Source of the DNA: a virus
IMG/VR virus record: IMGVR_UViG_3300037493_003111
Span: 1-42,765 of that record
Length of the DNA: 42,765 nucleotides
Direction: 5' to 3' (one strand)
A model generated the notes under the pieces. That model made no database searches. It was not told the origin of the DNA and saw only the letters and a list, made by a program, of their open reading frames with translations. Numbering within the stretch: position 1 is the first letter of the stretch; every line of letters begins with the position of its first letter. Both the position numbers and the translations under genes were made by a program. Positions 32,353 to 38,823 of this stretch are shown here, in pieces.

Positions 32353-32724
32353 ATGGTAATTAACTTTGAAGAAATCACGCATGAATTAACACCTGATGAA
32401 GAATTTAAAATTGTTCCGATTATTGTAAACAGATTCAAATCAACGCAGGGAAAAGAAAAAATTGTAACAAATAAAAAAATGATTGAAGGGATTCATAAAA
32501 TGTGCGGATTCAAAACATCAGAACCGAGAATTAGAAAAATGATCCAATTCATCAGGGATAAAAATTTATTAAATGATTTAGAAATTTTAGCAACATCACA
32601 AGGATATTATTCAACGGATGATAATAATGAAATTGTTACTTGGATCAAATCAATGCGCAACAAAATTAATGCAATGACAAAAACCGCAGATGAAGTTGAA
32701 TATAGATTAATGAAAAAACAATGA
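32353..32724 (+). CDS. Hypothetical protein, possible winged helix
   Basis: A 123-residue protein with helices in the order of a winged-helix domain (K-M-I-E-G-I-H-K-M-C-G-F, then E-P-R-I-R-K-M-I-Q-F-I-R-D-K-N-L-L), a following hairpin-like stretch (S-Q-G-Y-Y-S-T), and a basic C-terminal helix. DNA binding is plausible, unproven. The leader has ACAAAATCAAAAA at 32338-32350, shared with two other genes. Confidence 0.5.
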   Translation: MVINFEEITHELTPDEEFKIVPIIVNRFKSTQGKEKIVTNKKMIEGIHKMCGFKTSEPRIRKMIQFIRDKNLLNDLEILATSQGYYSTDDNNEIVTWIKSMRNKINAMTKTADEVEYRLMKKQ

Positions 32725-32891
32725 AAGCAAAAACAATTGAAGAGTTGATAAAACATAGAATTGAAGTTTATAAAGAGGCAATGAAAAAAGAAGAAGTAAA
32801 AACAGATATGTACTCTCAAATGTATTTGAGGGGAGCAATAGAAGAATTAAAATTTATAGAACAAAATATTATTCAAATAAAAAACAAATAA
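32721..32891 (+). CDS. Small helical protein
   Basis: A 56-residue, all-helical charged protein (I-E-E-L-I-K-H-R-I-E-V-Y-K-E-A-M) starting in a four-base overlap with the previous gene. No family recognised. Confidence 0.5.
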   Translation: MKAKTIEELIKHRIEVYKEAMKKEEVKTDMYSQMYLRGAIEELKFIEQNIIQIKNK

Positions 32892-32955
32892 AGAATAAAA
32901 AATAAATTGTTTATAATTTCTAATTAAATAAAGTTTACTGATTCAATAATTAAAG

Positions 32956-32963
32956 TATATTTG
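32956..32963 (+). promoter_or_regulatory. -7 promoter element before the lipoprotein
   Basis: TATATTTG fits TAnnTTTG; a weak TTTAC lies near the expected -33 position. It leaves a leader of about 35 bases. Confidence 0.5.
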
Positions 32964-33000
32964 AAATTCAAAAAATAAACAAAATCAAAAAAAAAGCCAA

Positions 33001-33231
33001 ATGAAAAAAACAATTTTAACCATTGCAGTTATTTCTGCATTAACTTTTTCCTGCAAAAAAGATGAACCATGTAACTGTGGAGTAATTCAATCAGATAATG
33101 CGCAAAATTATAGTGTAGTTATTAAAAATGAATGTAGTGGTAATAGCAAAGAATTTGTTCTTAATCAAAGTGATTGGATGACTGCTTATGTAGGAAATAA
33201 TTATTGTATAACCAATAGTGGTAAATGGTAA
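33001..33231 (+). CDS. Small lipoprotein
   Basis: A 76-residue protein: signal peptide M-K-K-T-I-L-T-I-A-V-I-S-A-L-T-F-S-C with the lipobox cysteine at residue 18, followed by K-K-D-E-P (charged residues after Cys, as in exported Bacteroidetes lipoproteins) and a small Cys-containing domain (C-N-C-G, N-E-C-S-G, N-Y-C-I). Phage lipoproteins often act in superinfection exclusion by masking a receptor, a plausible but untested role. It has its own promoter element. Confidence 0.75.
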   Translation: MKKTILTIAVISALTFSCKKDEPCNCGVIQSDNAQNYSVVIKNECSGNSKEFVLNQSDWMTAYVGNNYCITNSGKW

Positions 33232-33253
33232 TAATAAAATAAATAAAAATAAT

Positions 33254-33430
33254 ATGGAAGCAGTAAACACAATAAAAGCGGAAAAACCAAAAGGTGGAAA
33301 ACGCGCAGGATCGGGTGCTAAAAAAAAGTATGGTGAAGAAACCGCAACAATTTCTTTTAGATGTCCTGAATCAAAACTTGAAGAATTAAAAATATTAGTG
33401 AATAATTTATTAATCACTTGGAAAAAGTAA
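33254..33430 (+). CDS. Small basic DNA-binding-like protein
   Basis: A 58-residue basic protein: K-P-K-G-G-K-R-A-G-S-G-A-K-K-K-Y-G-E (a flexible basic arm like those of phage G-A-G-R-K-type proteins) followed by T-I-S-F-R-C-P-E-S-K-L-E-E-L-K-I-L-V, which resembles a ribbon-helix-helix unit. ATG at 33254 is preferred over a GTG at 33218 inside the lipoprotein gene. Probably a small transcription factor. Confidence 0.6.
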   Translation: MEAVNTIKAEKPKGGKRAGSGAKKKYGEETATISFRCPESKLEELKILVNNLLITWKK

Positions 33431-33452
33431 ACAAATTAAAATAAAACTAATT

Positions 33453-33935
33453 ATGTCAGCCAACAACATAATAAAAAGTAATTTAACGCATGACCATAAA
33501 CACAAAGTTGCTTATGCGTATTACATCGAAAATACACCAATGATAACAATTGCAAAAAGGTATAATTTATGCAATAAAAGAATAAATGAATGGCTGAAAG
33601 AAGTTGTTTCTGATGTTGGTTTGACAAAAGCATATTTGCCTGATTCATATTACAACAAAACAGTAAAAGCACATAATTATTTATTTGGAAAATTTAAAGG
33701 ATATTCAGAACACCTAAAAAATGAAATGGATTTTGGAACAATAGATTATCAGGAAACAATTACTGATGAAATAAAAAACAAAATCATTCAGGAAGGTAAA
33801 GAATTTTCAAATATTCAAATTGATCGCACAAGTTTTGAAGAAAGATTTGATAAATACAAAACATTGAAAAATGATGATCCTATTGAAATGCAAATTATAA
33901 TTCAAAAGAAAATGTTATTCAGTAAAGAAAATTAA
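33453..33935 (+). CDS. Helix-turn-helix protein
   Basis: A 160-residue protein. Residues about 17-50 (V-A-Y-A-Y-Y-I-E-N-T-P-M-I-T-I-A-K-R-Y-N-L, then K-R-I-N-E-W-L-K-E-V) have the layout of a helix-turn-helix as in transposase or small-terminase-like proteins. The C-terminal half is helical and charged. It is distant from the terminase genes, so a regulatory role is more likely than packaging. Confidence 0.5.
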   Translation: MSANNIIKSNLTHDHKHKVAYAYYIENTPMITIAKRYNLCNKRINEWLKEVVSDVGLTKAYLPDSYYNKTVKAHNYLFGKFKGYSEHLKNEMDFGTIDYQETITDEIKNKIIQEGKEFSNIQIDRTSFEERFDKYKTLKNDDPIEMQIIIQKKMLFSKEN

Positions 33936-33936
33936 A

Positions 33937-34284
33937 ATGGAAAATATAGAAGAACCAAAAAACGAAAAACCAAAAATCTTCGTTACAGAAGATGATATAA
34001 AATCACAGTTGGTAAAATTACCTTATCAGAAAACAAGGCAATATGTAAACTTAATCAACAAAAATATTGATCGGTTTGCAATTATTATTGTGCGACCATT
34101 TAAACCTGTTAAACTTACTGTAAAATTACATCCTAAGCATATCATCCAAGTAAAAGCAGGATGGATTCAATCAATTGAAATCTGCGAAGAAAAAGATTTG
34201 ATTGAAGTAAATGGTGATTTATATCACAAGCAGGATGCAAAGCGAATGAAGGTAATTGAAAATAAAAACGAAAAAGTAGTTTGA
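33937..34284 (+). CDS. Hypothetical protein
   Basis: A 115-residue protein with a charged N-terminal arm (E-E-P-K-N-E-K-P-K) and a beta-rich centre (F-A-I-I-I-V-R-P-F-K-P-V-K-L-T-V), ending in a basic tail. No known motif. It follows the HTH gene almost directly and precedes a promoter-like element. Confidence 0.5.
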   Translation: MENIEEPKNEKPKIFVTEDDIKSQLVKLPYQKTRQYVNLINKNIDRFAIIIVRPFKPVKLTVKLHPKHIIQVKAGWIQSIEICEEKDLIEVNGDLYHKQDAKRMKVIENKNEKVV

Positions 34285-34293
34285 TTTATTTTT

Positions 34294-34301
34294 TATATTT
34301 G
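34294..34301 (+). promoter_or_regulatory. -7 promoter element upstream of the ParB-Mom segment
   Basis: TATATTTG matches TAnnTTTG; no clear -33 element. ACAAAATCAAAAA follows at 34317-34329. It could transcribe the small basic gene at 34337 and the ParB/Mom genes. Confidence 0.5.
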
Positions 34302-34336
34302 TATTGTAAACGTATCACAAAATCAAAAAAATATTT

Positions 34337-34471
34337 ATGCCTTACGCATCCAAAAAACAACAAAAATATTTTCATACAAAAGAAGGAATGAAAAAAGTAG
34401 GTATGAAAGTAGTAAAGGAATTTGATCAGGAATCAAAAGGTAAAACAATTCCGAAAAAAATAAAAAAATGA
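34337..34471 (+). CDS. Small basic phage protein (M-P-Y-x-S-K-x-Q-Q type)
   Basis: A 44-residue protein starting M-P-Y-A-S-K-K-Q-Q-K-Y-F-H, a pattern seen at the start of many tiny phage proteins of unknown function, followed by K-V-V-K-E-F-D-Q-E-S-K-G-K and a lysine-rich end. It ends in a four-base overlap with the ParB-like gene, so the two are coupled. Confidence 0.7.
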   Translation: MPYASKKQQKYFHTKEGMKKVGMKVVKEFDQESKGKTIPKKIKK

Positions 34472-35082
34472 AAATGAATACAATGCAAATTGAATTAGTT
34501 GAAATTGAGAAAGTGAAAACAAATCCAAATAATCCGCGTATTATTAAGGATGATAAATTTAAAAAATTAGTAAAATCAATTCAGGAATTTCCTAAGATGC
34601 TTGAAATTAGACCAATTGTTGTTAATGATCAGATGATTGTATTAGGTGGAAATATGAGATTGAAAGCGTGTATTGAAGCAGGATTAAAAAAAATTCATGT
34701 GATTAAAGCGAATACGTTATCAGAAGAACAACAGAAAGAATTTATAATAAAAGACAATGTTGGATTTGGTGAGTGGGATTGGGAAATGATAACAAATGAA
34801 TGGGGTGCAGAAACATTATCAGATTGGGGTTTGGATGTTGGTGGTTTTGATTTAGATAGTGATGAATTAACAACTGATTTTAGTTTGCCTGATGGAGACA
34901 AATCACCATTTCAGCAAATAACTTTTACACTTGCAAATGAACAAGCGGATCAGATTAAAAACGCAATAGCAGATATTAAGGAAACGGAAGAATATAAGTA
35001 TGTTGAAACAATGGGAAATGAAAATAGCAATGGAAATGCTTTATATTTAATTATTATGCAATGGAAAGAGAATACAAAATAA
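34468..35082 (+). CDS. ParB-like nuclease-domain protein
   Basis: A 204-residue protein. Residues 7-90 carry the ParB/Srx-type pattern: N-P-N-N-P-R at 19-24, K-L-V-K-S-I-Q-E-F, R-P-I-V-V-N at 48-53, V-L-G-G-N-M-R-L-K-A at 58-67. In phages this domain usually precedes a DNA methyltransferase domain; here it stands alone, followed by an acidic middle and a C-terminal strand-helix. The next gene, a Mom-family protein, begins 22 bases before its end, so the ParB-like protein may guide or assist DNA modification, binding DNA or a nucleotide. Confidence 0.8.
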   Translation: MKMNTMQIELVEIEKVKTNPNNPRIIKDDKFKKLVKSIQEFPKMLEIRPIVVNDQMIVLGGNMRLKACIEAGLKKIHVIKANTLSEEQQKEFIIKDNVGFGEWDWEMITNEWGAETLSDWGLDVGGFDLDSDELTTDFSLPDGDKSPFQQITFTLANEQADQIKNAIADIKETEEYKYVETMGNENSNGNALYLIIMQWKENTK

Positions 35083-35750
35083 ACGAACAATTAAAAAATG
35101 TATTAGTTAAAGTTATAGATAGTAAAGTTGCAAAAGAATATACTATTAAAAACCATTACATGAAAACATTTCCTATTCCTAAAGTTTGTTTTGGAGTATT
35201 TTATAATAAAAGATTACATGGAGTTTTAACATTTGGATTATCTACATCAACTAAACAAAAATTACAAAAAATAATACCAAATATAGAAGATGGTGAATTT
35301 ATAGAAATGCAAAGAATGAATATATCTGATATACTTGGTAACAATGCAGAAAGTTTTGTGCTTGGTAAAGTTTATGAATTATTTAAAAAAAATACAAAAA
35401 TAAAAATCATTTTAACACATGCAGGTGGATGTAAAAATGATTGTGGCATTGTTTATCAATCATCATCTTGGATGTATTTTGGAAAAGAAAAATGCGATGA
35501 TTTTTATTTAACTGAAAATGGAGAATATAAAAATATAATTGCACCAATGCGTTTTGGTAGAGTTCCAAAAGGAATAAAAGGTGGACAAGCAATAGGAGAA
35601 GCATTATTTGGTTCGGGTAAAATAATAAATTCTTTTAGATATTTATATTTATATCCTTTAAATAAAGGATTAAGGTCTTTTTTATCTAAAAAAGAACAAC
35701 AATATCCAAAAGATAGTTTAAATTTTAGAAAAAACCAAGAATGGATTTAA
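35061..35750 (+). CDS. Mom-family DNA modification protein, paralogue 1
   Basis: A 229-residue protein of the GNAT-like Mom type: V-K-V-I-D-S-K-V-A-K-E-Y-x-x-K-N-H-Y at 16-33, F-G-V-F-Y-N-K-R-L-H-G-V-L-T-F-G at 44-59, E-M-Q-R-M near 76, and G-I-V-Y-Q-S-S-S-W near 129-137 in place of the second paralogue's G-T-I-Y-R-A-S-G-F. Mom of phage Mu converts adenine N6 to a carbamoylmethyl form that blocks restriction. The C-terminal 60 residues are basic. It ends four bases before a tRNA-like element. The two paralogues are clearly diverged. Confidence 0.75.
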   Translation: MEREYKINEQLKNVLVKVIDSKVAKEYTIKNHYMKTFPIPKVCFGVFYNKRLHGVLTFGLSTSTKQKLQKIIPNIEDGEFIEMQRMNISDILGNNAESFVLGKVYELFKKNTKIKIILTHAGGCKNDCGIVYQSSSWMYFGKEKCDDFYLTENGEYKNIIAPMRFGRVPKGIKGGQAIGEALFGSGKIINSFRYLYLYPLNKGLRSFLSKKEQQYPKDSLNFRKNQEWI

Positions 35751-35754
35751 AAAT

Positions 35755-35804
35755 GGGGATAACCAATAGGGGTTTTATAGTTAGTTCGAACCTAACTATC
35801 TCCA
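35755..35804 (+). other. Minimal tRNA-like element A (acceptor plus T-arm)
   Basis: GGGGATA (35755-35761) can pair with TATCTCC (35797-35803), seven pairs with one wobble. Directly inside is a perfect T-arm: GTTAG (35780-35784), T-loop TTCGAAC (35785-35791), CTAAC (35792-35796). Only 18 bases fill the place of the D and anticodon arms, with a possible short AACC/GGTT hairpin. The spacing from T-loop to the end is that of a tRNA. An alternative eight-base pairing (35711-35718 with 35794-35801, followed by CCA) competes with the T-stem. It may be a relic, a mini tRNA-like structure or chance. Confidence 0.4.
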
Positions 35805-35814
35805 CAAAATAAAT

Positions 35815-36588
35815 ATGGGCAGAGCAAAAGAAATAATAGTTAAAGTAATACCATCAAAGGTTGCTAATGAGTTTGTGAAAAAAAACCACTATTCAGGTAA
35901 AGTAGTTCCAAATAGTAATTTACATTTTGGTTGTTTTTTAGATGATAAATTGCATGGAGTGATGAGTTATGGAAGTCCAATAAATAAAAAAGGATCAATT
36001 AATTTAGTTGAAAATACGGGTTGGAATGAAATGTTAGAACTAAATAGAATGGCTTTCGATGATTATTTGCCTAAATATTCTGAAAGCAGATGTATTGCAA
36101 TAAGTATTAAGTTAATTAAAAAAAACGCACCACAAATAAAATGGATTTTAAGTTTTTCAGATGGTACTCAATGCGGTGATGGTACTATTTACAGAGCGAG
36201 TGGTTTTAAATTAGTAGGTATAGCAAAAAGCGGACAAGTTTTTAAATTTAATAATGAAGTTTTACATGGAAAAATATTGTGGGATAGATGCTTAGTAACA
36301 GGATGGACTGTTTCAGATAAAGAGATGCAAAATTTAAGAGATAAAGGAAATACAATAGAAAGATTAATTGGCAATCAATTAAAATATATTTATTTAATTG
36401 ACAAAAATTGTAAAATAACCTTACCAATTTTACCATTTAGTAAAATAGATGAGTTAGGAGCAGGAATGTATAAGGGAAAAAAAATATCTTTGAATGATAG
36501 GAAGCAACAAGCGAGAGAAGTTAATGTGGATAAACGCAATACATCCTGTATTGAAATAGGCGGTTCGAGTCCGACCTTCTCGCTCTAA
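35815..36588 (+). CDS. Mom-family DNA modification protein, paralogue 2
   Basis: A 257-residue protein: V-K-V-I-P-S-K-V-A-N-E-F-V-K-K-N-H-Y-S-G-K at 9-29, L-H-F-G-C-F-L-D-D-K-L-H-G-V-M at 36-50, E-L-N-R-M-A-F-D-D near 79-87, and S-D-G-T-Q-C-G-D-G-T-I-Y-R-A-S-G-F near 116-132, matching Mom-type adenine modification proteins. Later P-F-S-K-I-D-E-L-G-A-G-M-Y-K-G marks the end of the conserved part. The last 25 or so residues are translated from a tRNA-like sequence (element B), giving the odd terminus G-G-S-S-P-T-F-S-L. It would modify adenines in phage DNA to resist restriction. Confidence 0.8.
   Translation: MGRAKEIIVKVIPSKVANEFVKKNHYSGKVVPNSNLHFGCFLDDKLHGVMSYGSPINKKGSINLVENTGWNEMLELNRMAFDDYLPKYSESRCIAISIKLIKKNAPQIKWILSFSDGTQCGDGTIYRASGFKLVGIAKSGQVFKFNNEVLHGKILWDRCLVTGWTVSDKEMQNLRDKGNTIERLIGNQLKYIYLIDKNCKITLPILPFSKIDELGAGMYKGKKISLNDRKQQAREVNVDKRNTSCIEIGGSSPTFSL
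36511..36584 (+). tRNA. tRNA-Gly(TCC)-like cloverleaf, element B, overlapping the Mom gene end
   Basis: Folds on the + strand as: acceptor GCGAGAG (36511-36517) with TTCTCGC (36577-36583), six Watson-Crick pairs plus one wobble; D-arm GTT/AAC (36520-36522, 36533-36535) with GG in its loop; anticodon stem CAATA/TATTG (36537-36541, 36549-36553) with seven-base loop CATCCTG; five-base variable region; T-arm GGCGG/CCGACC with one bulged A and loop TTCGAGT (36564-36570); discriminator T at 36584. Anticodon TCC, T73, G1:C72, C2:G71 and C35-C36 are glycine features. Oddities: A at positions 8 and 33 instead of T, no encoded CCA. It may be non-translating or a relic. Confidence 0.55.
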
Positions 36589-36607
36589 AAACAGAAAGTT
36601 TTTAATT

Positions 36608-36976
36608 ATGGCACAAAAAGATTTAATACCATTTGTAAAAGGACAGTCAGGAAATCCAAAAGGAAGACCGAAAGGAATACCAAATTCAAAACAAAGATTT
36701 TTAAGATTACTTGAATTAACACAAAAGAAAAAAAATCCTGTTACAGGTGAGATAGAAGAATTTACTGTTGCTGAACAAATGGATATGGCAATAATATCAA
36801 AAGCATTGAAAGGTGATATTAATGCATATAAAGAAATATTAGATCGTCTTGAAGGGAAATCAAAATCACAAATAGATGTAACAACAGATGGTGAAAAAAT
36901 TATTCATGAAGTTGATTATTCAAAATTATCAAGTGAAGTTTTATTATCAATTGTAAATGCATCAAGAAGAAAATAA
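36608..36976 (+). CDS. Small terminase subunit-like protein (DUF5681 type)
   Basis: A 122-residue protein starting with F-V-K-G-Q-S-G-N-P-K-G-R-P-K-G (residues 8-22), the hallmark of DUF5681 proteins that precede large terminases, then helical DNA-binding-like sequence (S-K-Q-R-F-L-R-L-L-E-L), K-A-L-K-G-D-I-N-A-Y-K-E-I-L-D-R-L-E-G-K, and a short C-terminal helix. It overlaps the large terminase start by 20 bases. It would recognise the packaging start and stimulate the motor. Confidence 0.8.
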   Translation: MAQKDLIPFVKGQSGNPKGRPKGIPNSKQRFLRLLELTQKKKNPVTGEIEEFTVAEQMDMAIISKALKGDINAYKEILDRLEGKSKSQIDVTTDGEKIIHEVDYSKLSSEVLLSIVNASRRK

Positions 36977-38384
36977 TTTACCACAAATAGATTTAGATCA
37001 GGTTTTAGCAGAATTATGCAAACGTGAATTTTATTTTTTCTTACAGGAATTTTGGGATGAAGTAATTCATGAAATTCCAATTTACAATTGGCACATTAAA
37101 TTTATTTGTGATGAATTGCAAGAAATAGCAATTAGAATAAAAGAAAGAAAACCATCTTTATTTGAGTATTACATAATAAATGTTCCACCTGCATCAAGTA
37201 AATCAACAATCATTTCACAAATGTTTACTGCATGGTGTTGGACAATTGATCCAACACAAAGATTTATCTGTGCATCATATTCGCAAACAATTTCAAGAAA
37301 AGATGCATCTTTTTTTCAATTAATTATTAATTCAGATAAATACAAAAAATATTTTCCTGAAATAGGATTAAATAAAGATGCAGTTGATTTAATTAAAAAT
37401 TCAAAAGGTGGTGAAAGATTTGCAACATCAGTTGGTGGATCTGTTACAGGGCAACATGCACATTGCATTATTATTGATGATCCTTTGAATCCACAACAAT
37501 CAACATCAGAAGCAGAAAGAAACAATGCGAATGCGTGGATGATTGGAACATTACCAACAAGAAAAGTTGATCCGCTTTTAACACCGACAATTATTGTAAT
37601 GCAAAGATTACATGAAAATGATGTAACAGGATTTATTTTAGATAGAGTAAAAAATGTAAAACATATTTGTTTACCTGCGGAATTAGATTCAAATATTCGA
37701 CCATTAGCAGTTGCAAAAAATTATATTGATGGATTATTAGATGTAAAAAGATTAAGCCAAGAAATTTTAAATCAAAGAAAAATTACATTAGGATCTTATG
37801 GTTACGCAGGGCAAATGCTACAAAATCCTGCACCAAGTGAAGGTGGTATTTTTAAAAAACAATGGTTTAAAATTATTGATTCAAATTCTGTTCCACATAT
37901 AAAAACAGATTTTGTAATTGATACTGCATACACGTCAAATGAAAAAAATGATCCAACAGGAATGTTGGCATACATAATTTCAGGAAATAATTTATACATC
38001 ACAAATTTTAAAAAAGGACATTGGGAGTTTTTGGATCAATGCAAACAGTTAGTTGAATTTGTAAATGAAAATAATTATTCAAGAAATTCTATAATAGAAG
38101 TTGAACCGAAAGCATCAGGAAAAGATGTTGTGAATACTTTAAAAAAGCAAACAGATTTAAATATTAAAGAAGCATTAAATCCAACAAAAGATAAAGAAGC
38201 AAGGGCAAATGATATTGCACCTTATGTAGAAGCAGAAAGAGTTTATTTAGTGCGCGGTGGATGGAATGATGATTTTATTATTCAGTTGGCAACATTTCCA
38301 AATGCAAGGAATGATGAAGAAGTTGATTGCTTAGTAATGGCATGTCATAGGGCATTTAAAAAGAAAAAAGTTATACGAATGTAA
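36957..38384 (+). CDS. terL: Large terminase subunit
   Basis: A 475-residue packaging motor. Walker A variant V-P-P-A-S-S-K-S-T at residues 76-84, Walker B I-I-I-D-D-P with the catalytic acidic pair near 170-175, and coupling-like segments in the ATPase half (T-P-T-I-I-V-M-Q-R-L). The nuclease half has D-T-A-Y-T-S-N near 321, E-V-E-P-K-A-S-G near 381 and N-D-E-E-V-D near 452, the acidic triad of RNase H-like terminase nucleases. It cuts and pumps phage DNA into the procapsid with the small subunit encoded just upstream. Confidence 0.93.
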   Translation: MHQEENNLPQIDLDQVLAELCKREFYFFLQEFWDEVIHEIPIYNWHIKFICDELQEIAIRIKERKPSLFEYYIINVPPASSKSTIISQMFTAWCWTIDPTQRFICASYSQTISRKDASFFQLIINSDKYKKYFPEIGLNKDAVDLIKNSKGGERFATSVGGSVTGQHAHCIIIDDPLNPQQSTSEAERNNANAWMIGTLPTRKVDPLLTPTIIVMQRLHENDVTGFILDRVKNVKHICLPAELDSNIRPLAVAKNYIDGLLDVKRLSQEILNQRKITLGSYGYAGQMLQNPAPSEGGIFKKQWFKIIDSNSVPHIKTDFVIDTAYTSNEKNDPTGMLAYIISGNNLYITNFKKGHWEFLDQCKQLVEFVNENNYSRNSIIEVEPKASGKDVVNTLKKQTDLNIKEALNPTKDKEARANDIAPYVEAERVYLVRGGWNDDFIIQLATFPNARNDEEVDCLVMACHRAFKKKKVIRM

Positions 38385-38393
38385 AACTACATT

Positions 38394-38669
38394 ATGAAAA
38401 GCATTGAAGAAATAAAAAGGATTGCAGGAAATTTAGAAAACATTTTGCAGGAGGGATGCGAAAAAGGTTTGAATGATGAAGCATTTATAAAAATGAGAAA
38501 TGAATTAATAAAAGAATTTCCAATGAATGCACAAATTGAAAATCATGATTTAATTTTGTGGATCAGAAAAAATAAATCAAATAAAGATTTTAGTATTGAT
38601 TCAATTATTGAAAAAATAAACAGAATAGAAAAAGCAAATTTGATTGAATCAAAAAATAATTTAAAATAA
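38394..38669 (+). CDS. Small hypothetical protein
   Basis: A 91-residue helical protein (S-I-E-E-I-K-R-I-A-G-N-L-E-N-I-L-Q-E-G, later D-L-I-L-W-I-R-K-N-K) between terminase and the next structural gene. No known motif; a packaging accessory is possible from position. Confidence 0.5.
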   Translation: MKSIEEIKRIAGNLENILQEGCEKGLNDEAFIKMRNELIKEFPMNAQIENHDLILWIRKNKSNKDFSIDSIIEKINRIEKANLIESKNNLK

Positions 38670-38750
38670 AAAGTTTGCAAAATCAATTAGTAAAATATTT
38701 CAGTAAATAAAAATGTTAAAAATAAAAACATTCATTCAGATATAATTTTA

Positions 38751-38783
38751 TTTGTTTTATATTAAACAATTATTTTACATTTG
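38751..38783 (+). promoter_or_regulatory. Promoter for the structural gene at 38824
   Basis: TTTG at 38751-38754 and TACATTTG at 38776-38783 fit the -33/-7 pattern with a 21-base spacer. A weak hairpin (AATGTT 38712-38717 with AACATT 38727-38732) lies upstream. The 154-base gap from 38670 to 38823 is otherwise empty. Confidence 0.6.
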
Positions 38784-38823
38784 TGTATTCGTAGTTTTCG
38801 CAAAAAACTAAAAACAAAAAAAA

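Noticed and set aside
33453-33935. Helix-turn-helix protein as the small terminase
   Set aside because: A better candidate (DUF5681 type) overlaps the large terminase start at 36957; this gene is about 3 kb away.
36511-36584. tRNA 3' end as a phage attachment site (attP)
   Set aside because: No integrase, excisionase or lysogeny repressor was found, and the whole cloverleaf rather than only a 3' segment is present. It stays an alternative but not the preferred one.
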